Of a stretch of 64,000 bases of DNA, positions 47,894-56,436 are shown piece by piece. Both the position numbers and the translations under genes were made by a program. The stretch comes from Streptomyces canus 299MFChir4.1 (GTDB lineage: Bacteria; Actinomycetota; Actinomycetes; Streptomycetales; Streptomycetaceae), in contig NZ_KB911587.1 of NCBI RefSeq assembly GCF_000383615.1, positions 363,965 through 427,964 on the forward strand, given 5' to 3'. Under the pieces are notes generated by a model that saw only the letters and a program-made list of their open reading frames with translations, was not told the origin of the DNA and searched no databases. How positions within the stretch are numbered: position 1 is the stretch's first letter; each line of letters begins with the position of its first letter.

Positions 47894-50139
47894 TCCGGAT
47901 CAGATCGCTCACGGCCGCGGTGGCGGGCCTGCTCCTCGCCGCCGCCGTGCCGCTCGTGGGCACCGCCCAACCGGCCGCCGCCTCCGACAACGGCCAGTCC
48001 GTCCGGCCCGCCATGGGATGGTCCAGCTGGAGCTTCGTCCGCCGCTCGCCGACCGAGGCGAAGCTCAAGGCCCAGGCCGACGCGCTCCTGTCGAGCGGGC
48101 TCAAGAACCACGGCTTCGTCTACGTCAACCTCGACGACTTCTGGCAGAAGTGCGACTCCAACGGCTTCGTCGTCGACTCCTACGGCCGCTGGGCCGTCGA
48201 CTCCGCCAAGTTCCCGTCCGGCATCAAGGCGCTGGCCGACTACATCCACTCCAAGGGCCTGAAGTTCGGCTTCTACGTGACGCCGGGCATCGCCAAGAAC
48301 GCCGTCACCAAGAACACCCCGATCGAGGGGACCTCGTACCACGCGAAGGACATCGCGGACACCTCGAAGACGGAGAAGAACTACAACTGCAAGAACATGT
48401 ACTACATCGACTACCAGAAGCCGGGCGCGCAGGAGTTCGTGAACTCCTGGGCCAAGCAGTTCGCCTCCTGGGGAGTCGACTACCTCAAGATCGACGGAGT
48501 GGGCAGTCAGGACGTCCCGGACGTCCAGGCCTGGGACAAGGCGCTGCGCGCCACCGGACGGCCCATCAACTTCGCGCTGTCCAACAACCTTCCGATCGCG
48601 GACGCCGCCACCTGGAAGAAGCTGGCGAACAGCTGGCGCACCCAGGGCGACGTGGAGTGCTACTGCGGTCCCGGTGACAACGGCAGCGGCTATCCGCTCA
48701 CCGACTGGTCGCACGTCTCCTCCCGCTTCAACACCGCGGCCTCCTGGCAGCCGCACGCCGGTCCGGGCGGCTGGAACGACCTCGACTCCCTGGAGATCGG
48801 CAACGGCGACCGGGCGGGCCTCACCGCCGACCAGCGCCGGTCCCACTTCACGCTCTGGGCGATGGCCGCCTCGCCGCTGCTGCTCGGCACCGACCTGACC
48901 GATCTCGACCCGGTCGACAAGGCGATGCTGACCAACGACCGTCTCATCGGGGTCGACCAGGACGGCGTCGCCGCCAAGCGGATCGTGAACAGCGGGGTCA
49001 AGCAGGTCTGGAGCAAGAGGGAGAGCGACGGCCAGTACGTGGTGGCCCTGTTCAACACCGGTACGTCCGGCAACGCCACGGTCGCCGTGGACTGGTCCCA
49101 GGTCGGCTTCACCGGCTCCGGAGACGTCACCGACCTGTGGTCCGGCTCCCACAAGGGCGCGATCGCCGACTCCTACAGCGCGACCCTGCGTCCCGGCGAG
49201 ACCCGGCTGATCCGCGTGAAGCCCGCCAACTCCCTGAAGAGCGCGGCCGCTTCACCGGGCATGGCCGTCGCCCCCTACGAGTACCTCGGCTGGGGCAACC
49301 CGCAGAACCCCACCTCGGTGATGTCGGCGACCGGCGTCAAGTGGTTCACCCTGGCGTTCATCCTCTCCGACGGAGGCTGCAACCCGAAGTGGGACGGCTC
49401 GCGAGCGCTGACCGGCGGCACCGACCAGTCGAGGATCGACGCGATCAGATCCGCCGGCGGTGACGTCATGGTCTCCGTCGGCGGCTGGAGCGGGAACAAG
49501 CTCGGCGAGAAGTGCTCCAGCGCCTCGGCGCTCGCCGGCGCCTACCAGAAGGTGATCAACGCCTACAAGCTGAAGGCCCTCGACATCGACATCGAGAACA
49601 CCGAGTGGTCCAACGCGACCGTACGGCAGCGGGTCGTCGACGCGCTGAAGACGGTCAAGGCGAACAACCCCGGCCTGAAGACCGTCATCACCTTCGGCAC
49701 CACCACCAGCGGCCCCGACTCCACCGGCGCCGACATGATCAAGCGGGCGGCGAACTCGGGCCTGGCGAACGACGTGTGGTGCATCATGCCGTTCGACTTC
49801 GGCGGCGGCGCCACGAACATGGGCACCCTGACCACGCAGGCCATGGAGGGCCTCAAGGCGCGGGTCAAGTCGGCGTACGGATACAGCGACGCCACCGCCT
49901 ACGCCCACATCGGGCTGTCCTCGATGAACGGCAAGACCGACGACTCCGGTGAGCGCGTCCGGGTCGCCGACTTCAAGACCATGCTCGCCTACGCCCAGCA
50001 GCACCACATCGGGCGCCTCACCTACTGGTCCGTCAACCGCGACCGCCCCTGCGGCTCGGGCACCGACGGCGACTCCTGCAGCGGCGTGACGCAGCAGCCG
50101 TACGACTACCTCAAGGTCTTCACCCAGTACACGGGCTGA
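47890..50139 (+). CDS. Bimodular enzyme: GH27 alpha-galactosidase + GH18-like domain
   Basis: A 749-residue exported protein with signal peptide 1-33. Residues about 40-455 are a GH27 alpha-galactosidase: GHGFVYVNLDD-like NHGFVYVNLDDFWQ, nucleophile D202 in DYLKIDGVGSQ, the acid/base in GPGGWNDLDSLEIG, and the C-terminal beta domain. After a short Ala/Ser spacer, residues about 465-749 form a GH18-like domain (VMVSVGGWSGN; LDIDIENTEW with E569 the catalytic Glu). The DxxDxDxE motif lacks its first Asp. Such GH18 domains are usually chitinase-like. The two modules are fused in one chain without a binding domain. Coupled to the preceding gene by ATGA. Confidence 0.9.
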   Translation: MIRIRSLTAAVAGLLLAAAVPLVGTAQPAAASDNGQSVRPAMGWSSWSFVRRSPTEAKLKAQADALLSSGLKNHGFVYVNLDDFWQKCDSNGFVVDSYGRWAVDSAKFPSGIKALADYIHSKGLKFGFYVTPGIAKNAVTKNTPIEGTSYHAKDIADTSKTEKNYNCKNMYYIDYQKPGAQEFVNSWAKQFASWGVDYLKIDGVGSQDVPDVQAWDKALRATGRPINFALSNNLPIADAATWKKLANSWRTQGDVECYCGPGDNGSGYPLTDWSHVSSRFNTAASWQPHAGPGGWNDLDSLEIGNGDRAGLTADQRRSHFTLWAMAASPLLLGTDLTDLDPVDKAMLTNDRLIGVDQDGVAAKRIVNSGVKQVWSKRESDGQYVVALFNTGTSGNATVAVDWSQVGFTGSGDVTDLWSGSHKGAIADSYSATLRPGETRLIRVKPANSLKSAAASPGMAVAPYEYLGWGNPQNPTSVMSATGVKWFTLAFILSDGGCNPKWDGSRALTGGTDQSRIDAIRSAGGDVMVSVGGWSGNKLGEKCSSASALAGAYQKVINAYKLKALDIDIENTEWSNATVRQRVVDALKTVKANNPGLKTVITFGTTTSGPDSTGADMIKRAANSGLANDVWCIMPFDFGGGATNMGTLTTQAMEGLKARVKSAYGYSDATAYAHIGLSSMNGKTDDSGERVRVADFKTMLAYAQQHHIGRLTYWSVNRDRPCGSGTDGDSCSGVTQQPYDYLKVFTQYTG

Positions 50140-50150
50140 AGGGAACATCC

Positions 50151-52181
50151 GTGAAAAACAAGAGAGTTCTGCCCTACGGCCTCGCCGCGGCCCTCGCGCT
50201 GCCCGTCGCCGGCCTGAGCCAGGCCACCGCGCTCGCGGCCACCGACTACCAGGCGGAGGACGCGACCGTCGTGCAGGGCACGGTGGCCACCAACCACACC
50301 GGCTACACAGGCACCGGCTTCGTCGACTACACCAACGTCAAGGGCTCCTATGTGGAGTTCACCGTCAGTGCCGCCTCCACGGGCACCACCGCCGTCACCT
50401 TCCGCTACGCCAACGGGACCGCGACCGACCGGCCCATGGACATCTCCGTGAACGGCACGGTCGTGTCCTCGGCCGTCTCCTTCCCGGCCACCGCCGACTG
50501 GAACACCTGGGCGACCAAGACCGTCGATGTCCCGCTCACCGCGGGCTCCGCCAAGATCCGCGCGACCGCCACCACCGCCGCCGGCGGCCCCAACCTCGAC
50601 CGCATCGGCGTCGACGCGGCCACCGACTCCCAGGCCCCGAGCCGTCCCGGGCAGCCCAGTTGCTCCGACATCGGCGAGGACGGGCTCACGCTGGCCTGGG
50701 GCGCCTCCACCGACAACGTGGGCGTGACGGCGTACGACCTCTACGAGCACGGCAACAAGATCGGTGAGGCGCCCGGCGGTGCGACCAGCAAGGCGCTCAC
50801 CGGCCTCACCCCCGGCACCACCTACAACCTCACCGGCATCGCCCGTGACGCGGCCGGCAACACGTCCCCGGCGAGCCCCGTCGTCGACTGCACCACCAAG
50901 CCCAGCTCCGACACCACCCCGCCGACCAAGCCCGGCACCCTGTCCGCGACGGACGTCACGGCGAACAGCGCCGCACTGAGCTGGGGCGCCTCCACCGACG
51001 ACCGGGCGGTCACCGGCTACGACGTACGCAGTGACACCACCGTCTACAAGTCCGTCACCACCGGCACCTCGACCACGCTGACCGGGCTCGCCTGCAACAG
51101 CCCGTACAGCCTGAACGTCGTCGCCCGCGACGCGGCCGGCAACGTCAGCCAACCGAGCAGCACGGTCACCTTCACCACCAAGGCCTGCGCCACCGACGGC
51201 GGCGTCCCCTCCTCCGTCGCCACGCTCTCCTCCGGCTGGACCATCCCCTGGGGCGTCTTCTGGCTGCCCGACGGCAAGAGCGCGCTGGTCACCGAGCGGG
51301 ACGACTTCCGGGTCTGGAAGGTCACCAAGGACGGCACGAAGACACAGGTCGGCACGGTCCCGAACGCCGTCACCACCAACGGCGAGGGCGGACTGCTCGG
51401 CGTCGCCGTCGACCCGAAGTGGGAGACCAACCACCACGTCTACTTCATGCACACCGCGTCCGAGGGCAACCGCGTGGTCCGCATGACATTCGACGGGACC
51501 GCTCTGAGCGACTACACAGTGCTCTTGCAGGGCATCAAGAAGAACCGGTACCACAACGGCGGACGCCTCGCCTTCGGCCCCGACGGCTACCTCTACGTCT
51601 CCACCGGCGAGGCCCAGACACCGGACCTGGCGCAGGACAAGAGCTCCCTCAACGGCAAGATCCTGCGCATGACGACGGACGGGAAACCTGCCCCCGGCAA
51701 CCCGTTCGGCACCTACGTCTACAGCCTCGGCCACCGCAACCCGCAGGGCCTCGCCTTCGACCGCAACGGCCGCCTGTGGGAAGCGGAGTTCGGCAACAGC
51801 TCCAAGGACGAACTGAACCTGATCAAGCCGGGCGCCAACTACGGCTGGCCGGTCTGCGAGGGCACCTGCTCCACCGCGGGGATGACCAACCCGAAGGCCA
51901 CCTGGAACGTCTCGGAGGCCTCGCCCAGCGGCATCGCGATCGTGCGCAACGTCGTCTACATGGCCTCGCTGCGCGGTGAGCGGCTGTGGCGGATCCCGAT
52001 CAACGGCGACAACGAGAACGTCGGCACGCCGACCGCGTACTACGTGGGCACCTACGGCCGGCTGCGCACGGTCGTCAAGGTGCCGGGCGCCGACCAGCTG
52101 TGGCTGTCGACCACCAACTGCGACAACAACGGAGGAGCGGCGGACGGCTCGGACAAGATCTTCCGCGTGACGATCAGCTGA
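50151..52181 (+). CDS. PQQ-dependent sugar dehydrogenase with CBM6/35-like and two FN3 domains
   Basis: A 676-residue exported protein. Signal peptide 1-30; CBM6/CBM35-like domain about 31-157 (YQAEDATVVQGTVATNHTGY); two fibronectin III domains about 165-250 and 262-345; then a soluble glucose/sorbosone dehydrogenase propeller (about 355-676) with GEGGLLGVAVDPKWETNHHV, FGPDGYLYVSTGEAQTPD and LGHRNPQGLAFDRNGRLWEA. It would oxidise a sugar with PQQ as cofactor; electrons could pass outside the cell. GTG start, 11 bases after the preceding stop. No PQQ synthesis genes are seen here. Last gene of the operon. Confidence 0.92.
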   Translation: MKNKRVLPYGLAAALALPVAGLSQATALAATDYQAEDATVVQGTVATNHTGYTGTGFVDYTNVKGSYVEFTVSAASTGTTAVTFRYANGTATDRPMDISVNGTVVSSAVSFPATADWNTWATKTVDVPLTAGSAKIRATATTAAGGPNLDRIGVDAATDSQAPSRPGQPSCSDIGEDGLTLAWGASTDNVGVTAYDLYEHGNKIGEAPGGATSKALTGLTPGTTYNLTGIARDAAGNTSPASPVVDCTTKPSSDTTPPTKPGTLSATDVTANSAALSWGASTDDRAVTGYDVRSDTTVYKSVTTGTSTTLTGLACNSPYSLNVVARDAAGNVSQPSSTVTFTTKACATDGGVPSSVATLSSGWTIPWGVFWLPDGKSALVTERDDFRVWKVTKDGTKTQVGTVPNAVTTNGEGGLLGVAVDPKWETNHHVYFMHTASEGNRVVRMTFDGTALSDYTVLLQGIKKNRYHNGGRLAFGPDGYLYVSTGEAQTPDLAQDKSSLNGKILRMTTDGKPAPGNPFGTYVYSLGHRNPQGLAFDRNGRLWEAEFGNSSKDELNLIKPGANYGWPVCEGTCSTAGMTNPKATWNVSEASPSGIAIVRNVVYMASLRGERLWRIPINGDNENVGTPTAYYVGTYGRLRTVVKVPGADQLWLSTTNCDNNGGAADGSDKIFRVTIS

Positions 52182-52208
52182 CGGGCCGTGAGGCCGTGAC
52201 ACGGGCCG

Positions 52209-54035
52209 TCAGGCCCGGTACAGCGCCTCGACCTCGCCCGCGTACGCCGTCTCGATCGCCTTGCGCTTGAGCTTCAGCGAGGGGGTCAGCAGCCCGTGCT
52301 CCTCGGTGAAGGGCTGCGCCAGGATGCGGAACGTGCGGATCGACTCGGCCTGCGAGACCAGGGTGTTGGCGGCCACCACGGCGCGCCGCACCTCGGTCTC
52401 CAGGTCGGGGTCGCGCACCAGCTGGACCGGGGACATCCGGGGCTTGTCGTGCATGCCGAGCCAGTGCTCGACGGCCTCCTGGTCGAGGGTGACCAGGGCG
52501 GCGATGTAGGGCCGGTCGTTGCCCACGACGATGCACTGCGAGACCAGCGGATGGTCGCGCACCCGCTCCTCCAGCACGCCGGGGGAGACGCTCTTGCCGC
52601 CGGAGGTGACGAGGATCTCCTTCTTGCGGCCGGTGATGGTGAGGTAGCCGTCCTCGTCGAGGGAGCCGAGGTCACCGGTGGCGAGCCAGCCGTCGTGCAG
52701 GGTCTCGTCGGTGGCCTTGTCGTTGTTGAGATAGCCCTGGAAGACGGTGGGGCCGTACAGCCAGATCTCGCCGTCGTCCGCGATGTGCACGGTCATGCCC
52801 GGGATGGGCTGGCCGACCGTGCCGTAGCGGGTGCGCTCGGGCGGGTTGGCGGTGGCGGCCGCCGTCGACTCGGTGAGGCCGTACCCCTCGTAGATGTGCA
52901 CGCCCGCGCCGGCGAAGAACAGCCCGAGCTTGCGGTCCATGGCCGAACCGCCGGTCATGGCATGTCTGATACGGCCGCCCATCGCCGCCCGCATCTTCGC
53001 GTACACGAGCTTGTCGAAGAGCTGGTGCTGCATCCGCAGCCCCGCCGAGGGGCCGGGCCCGATGCCCCAGGCCTTGGCCTCCATGGCCTCGGCGTACTTC
53101 ACGGCCACGTCGACGGCCTTCTCGAACGGCCCGGCCTTGCCCTCCTTCTCGGCCTTGCGGCGGGAGGCGTTGAAGACCTTCTCGAAGATGTACGGCACCC
53201 CGAGGAAGAAGGTCGGCTTGAACGCGGCGAGGTCCGGCAGCAGGGCGGCCGCGTTCATCTGCGGCTGGTGGCCGAAGCGGACCCCGCCGCGGATCGCCGC
53301 GACCTGCACCATCCGCCCGAAGACATGCGCGAGCGGCAGGAACAGCAGGGTCGCCGCCTCGTCGCCCTTCTTGGAGTGGAACACCGGCTCCCACCGCTCG
53401 ATGACGGTGTCCGCCTCGTTCATGAAGTTGCCGTGGGTGATCACACAGCCCTTGGGGCGGCCGGTGGTGCCCGAGGTGTAGATGATCGTCGCGACCGAGT
53501 CGGGGGTCACGGCCTGCCGGTGCCGGTGCACCACCTCGTCCTCGATGGCGGCGCCGGCTTCGTACAGCTCCTGCACCGCGCCGGAGTCCAGCTGCCACAG
53601 CCGGTGCAGCTGCGGCAGCCGGTCGATGACGGTGGCGATCGTCATCGCGTGGTCCTCGTGCTCCACGATCGCGGCCGTGCATTCGGCGTCGTACAGCGCC
53701 CAGAAGCACTGCTCGGCGGAGGAGGTCGGGTAGACGGGCACCACCTGCGCGCCGATCGTCCACAGAGCGAAGTCCAGCAGGGTCCACTCGTAGCGGGTAC
53801 GGGACATGATCGCGACCCGGTCACCGAAGCGGATGCCCTGGGCAAGCAATCCCTTGGCGAGGGCCATGACCTCGTCGCGGAACTCCGCGGACGTGACGTC
53901 CCGCCACCGTCCGTTCTCGTCCTTGCGGCCGAGTGCGATGTGCACGGGGTCGTTCTGGGCATGCTCGAAGACGACGTCGGCCAGTCCGCCCACGGGGGGT
54001 GCCAACGCCAACGGAGGGTTGGTGAACTCGCGCAA
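52209..54035 (-). CDS. Long-chain acyl-CoA synthetase (FadD15-like)
   Basis: A 608-residue AMP-forming acyl-CoA synthetase that activates fatty acids with ATP and CoA. The P-loop is TIIYTSGTTGRPKGCVITHG, the adenine motif YEGYGLTESTA, and the C-terminal hinge GRKKEILVTSGGKSVSP with GYLTITGRKKE is intact. It is close in layout to the FadD15/LACS group of actinobacteria. I use the TTG at 54035 (GGGGAG upstream); no earlier ATG exists in frame. It is convergent with the PQQ-dehydrogenase gene. Confidence 0.92.
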   Translation of the reverse strand: MREFTNPPLALAPPVGGLADVVFEHAQNDPVHIALGRKDENGRWRDVTSAEFRDEVMALAKGLLAQGIRFGDRVAIMSRTRYEWTLLDFALWTIGAQVVPVYPTSSAEQCFWALYDAECTAAIVEHEDHAMTIATVIDRLPQLHRLWQLDSGAVQELYEAGAAIEDEVVHRHRQAVTPDSVATIIYTSGTTGRPKGCVITHGNFMNEADTVIERWEPVFHSKKGDEAATLLFLPLAHVFGRMVQVAAIRGGVRFGHQPQMNAAALLPDLAAFKPTFFLGVPYIFEKVFNASRRKAEKEGKAGPFEKAVDVAVKYAEAMEAKAWGIGPGPSAGLRMQHQLFDKLVYAKMRAAMGGRIRHAMTGGSAMDRKLGLFFAGAGVHIYEGYGLTESTAAATANPPERTRYGTVGQPIPGMTVHIADDGEIWLYGPTVFQGYLNNDKATDETLHDGWLATGDLGSLDEDGYLTITGRKKEILVTSGGKSVSPGVLEERVRDHPLVSQCIVVGNDRPYIAALVTLDQEAVEHWLGMHDKPRMSPVQLVRDPDLETEVRRAVVAANTLVSQAESIRTFRILAQPFTEEHGLLTPSLKLKRKAIETAYAGEVEALYRA

Positions 54036-54355
54036 ACCCCGCTCCCCGCTCTCCCTGGCGCTCAGTGAAGCTCCGCACAGCGCCGTGAAAGCTACCCCAC
54101 CCTGACCCCCGGTGGGAGGGGGGCCGAAGCCGAGGGGTGCTCACGTATGGCCTGGTCAGTACCGGAAAATACCCTCACATAGGGAAGGGTCGGACAGAAA
54201 ACCGACGGTTGCGTAAGTTTCCGAGCCGCAATCTCCACGGAATCTGTACGTCCTGATCGCGGCTCACCACCCTGGTGAAACGGTTGTCCACCAGGTGCCG
54301 TCCTTCTCTGCCCTCAGCGCCGCCGACCCGGAATTTGTCACTCCGGCCGGAGGCC
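54036..54355. other. Gene-free region, likely promoter of the acyl-CoA synthetase gene
   Basis: About 320 bases between the leftward LysR stop and the acyl-CoA synthetase start. It is less GC-rich near 54150-54240, as expected for a promoter, but I find no convincing -35/-10 pair, hairpin or small gene. Confidence 0.4.
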
Positions 54356-55219
54356 TCACCGTCGGTGCAGCCGGTCCCCGCCCGCCAGGATCGCGGAGGC
54401 CAGGGCGTCCGCGGCCTCCTGAGCGGCCGTCCGCCGACGGCCGTGGACCAGGACGAAGTCCACCCGCCCGAGTTCCGGCAGCCCGGACCGGTCGGGCACC
54501 CGCACCAGCCCCGGCGGCACCAGCCCCCGGGAGTGGGCCATCACCCCCAGTCCGGCCCGCGCGGCCGCGATCAGCCCGTTCAGGCTTCCGCTGGTGCACA
54601 CGATCCGCCACTCGCGCCCCTGCCGCTCCAGCGCCTCCAGGGCCAGCGTCCGGGTGATCCCCGGCGGCGGGTAGACGATCAGCGGCACCGGACGGTCCGC
54701 GTCCAGGCGGAGCCGCTCCGCGCCGATCCACACCAGCCGGTCGTGCCACACCAGCTCGCCCCGGGGATCCTCGGGGCGCCGCTTGGCGAGCACGAGGTCC
54801 AGCTTCCCGGCGGCCAGCTGCTCGTGCAGGGTGCCCGACAGCTCGACCGTCAGCTCCAGGTCCACCTCGGGATGGTCGTACCGGAAGCTCTCGAGGATCT
54901 CCGGCAACCGGGTGAGCACGAAGTCCTCCGACGCCCCGAACCGCAGCCGCCCCCGCAGGCGCGTACCGGTGAAGAACGCGGTCGCCTGGTCCTGCACCTC
55001 CAGGATCCGCCGCGCGAACCCCAGCATCGCCTCGCCGTCCTCCGTCAGCTCCACGGAGTGGGTGTCCCGGGTGAACAGCTGCCGCCCGGCGGCGTCCTCC
55101 AGACGCCGTACGTGCTGGCTCACGGTCGACTGGCGCACCCCCAGCCGCCGGGCGGCCTGCGTGAAGCTCAGGGTCTGTGACACCGCCAGGAACGTGCGCA
55201 ACTGCGACGGGTCGTACAT
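54356..55219 (-). CDS. LysR-family transcriptional regulator
   Basis: A 287-residue LTTR. The winged helix-turn-helix is SFTQAARRLGVRQSTVSQHV (residues about 18-37), with LEDAAGRQLFTRDTHSVELT following, then two periplasmic-binding-like effector subdomains (GRLRFGASEDFVLTRLPEIL, LDLVLAKRRP). It diverges from the transporter gene 155 bases away, whose inducer it may sense. Confidence 0.93.
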   Translation of the reverse strand: MYDPSQLRTFLAVSQTLSFTQAARRLGVRQSTVSQHVRRLEDAAGRQLFTRDTHSVELTEDGEAMLGFARRILEVQDQATAFFTGTRLRGRLRFGASEDFVLTRLPEILESFRYDHPEVDLELTVELSGTLHEQLAAGKLDLVLAKRRPEDPRGELVWHDRLVWIGAERLRLDADRPVPLIVYPPPGITRTLALEALERQGREWRIVCTSGSLNGLIAAARAGLGVMAHSRGLVPPGLVRVPDRSGLPELGRVDFVLVHGRRRTAAQEAADALASAILAGGDRLHRR

Positions 55220-55374
55220 GGCGCGAGCTTATCGCGGAACGTGATGACAGTCAGAGTGGTATGCGGGATTCCCGATCAAGGGGTGAGGGAGGACGATGGA
55301 GGGGGACCTTCCGTCCTGAGGGAGGTACCCGTCATGTCCCCGTACCGTCGTCGAACACGAGCAAGTGGAGCACC

Positions 55375-56436
55375 GTGAAGCGCCTGAAGTGGCCGGCCTG
55401 GATGCCGGTCGACCCGTACATCCTGCTGCTGCTCGGCACGGTGGGCCTCGCGGCCCTCGTACCGGCACGCGGGACGGCCGCGGACGTGGCCTCCGGAGCC
55501 TCCACGGCGGCGATCGCCTTCCTCTTCTTCCTGTACGGCGCCCGCCTGTCCACCCGTGAGGCCCTGGACGGCCTCAAGCACTGGCGGCTCCACGTCACGG
55601 TCCTCACCTGTACGTTCGTGATCTTCCCGCTGCTGGGCCTCGCCGCCCGCGGACTCGTCCCGGTCTTCCTGACCAACCCCCTCTACCAGGGCCTGCTCTT
55701 CCTCACCCTGGTCCCCTCCACCATCCAGTCCTCGATCGCCTTCACCTCGATGGCCCGCGGCAACGTGCCGGCCGCGATCTGCGCCGGCTCCTTCTCCTCC
55801 CTGGTCGGCATCGTCATCACCCCGCTCCTTGCGGCCGCCCTGCTCGGCAGCAGCGGCGGGGGGTTCTCCGCGGACTCGCTCCTGGAGATCGTGCTCCAGC
55901 TGCTCGTGCCGTTCCTCGCGGGCCAGTTGACGCGCCGCTGGATCGGCGGCTTCATCACCCGCCACAAGAAGGTCCTGGGACTCGTCGACCGCGGGTCGAT
56001 CCTGCTGGTCGTCTACACCGCGTTCAGCGAGGGCATGGTCCAGGGCATCTGGCACCAGGTGAGCCCGCTCAGGCTCGGCGGGCTCATGATCGTCGAGGCC
56101 GTCCTGCTCGCCCTGATGCTCGCCCTGACCTGGTACGGCGCCAAGGCGCTGCGCTTCGGCCGCGAGGACCGCATCGCCATCCAGTTCGCGGGCTCGAAGA
56201 AATCCCTCGCCGCGGGACTCCCCATGGCCAGCGTCCTGTTCGGCGCGCACGCCTCGCTCGCCGTGCTGCCGCTGATGCTGTTCCACCAGATGCAGCTGAT
56301 GGTCTGCGCGGTGATCGCCAAGCGCCGCTCGCACGACCCCGTCCCGGCGGAGACCGGAGAGAGCGCCGAGGTCAGCGGGCCGGAGTCAGGCGCAGCGTCA
56401 CGAACCGCGGTCGGTACAGCGACACGTTCCGGCTGA
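55375..56436 (+). CDS. Bile acid:sodium symporter-family transporter (YfeH type)
   Basis: A 353-residue integral membrane protein of the BASS superfamily, SBF-like/YfeH branch, with nine to ten hydrophobic segments. ASTAAIAFLFFLYGARLSTR, LVPSTIQSSIAFTSMARGN and FAGSKKSLAAGLPMASVLF are conserved signatures around the sodium sites. The real substrate is probably a small organic acid. I start at the GTG at 55375 (GTGGAG upstream), which gives a normal N-terminus. The 3' end overlaps by 65 bases the convergent DUF4185 gene, so the last 20 residues are shared DNA. Confidence 0.88.
   Translation: MKRLKWPAWMPVDPYILLLLGTVGLAALVPARGTAADVASGASTAAIAFLFFLYGARLSTREALDGLKHWRLHVTVLTCTFVIFPLLGLAARGLVPVFLTNPLYQGLLFLTLVPSTIQSSIAFTSMARGNVPAAICAGSFSSLVGIVITPLLAAALLGSSGGGFSADSLLEIVLQLLVPFLAGQLTRRWIGGFITRHKKVLGLVDRGSILLVVYTAFSEGMVQGIWHQVSPLRLGGLMIVEAVLLALMLALTWYGAKALRFGREDRIAIQFAGSKKSLAAGLPMASVLFGAHASLAVLPLMLFHQMQLMVCAVIAKRRSHDPVPAETGESAEVSGPESGAASRTAVGTATRSG

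Noticed and set aside
50106..52202. A 698-codon minus-strand frame opposite the PQQ dehydrogenase gene.
   Set aside because: No domain or start signal; the opposite strand has a complete CBM-FN3-dehydrogenase protein.
52182..52208. Terminator between the PQQ-dehydrogenase and acyl-CoA synthetase genes.
   Set aside because: The CGGGCCGT blocks are mostly direct repeats; no convincing stem forms.
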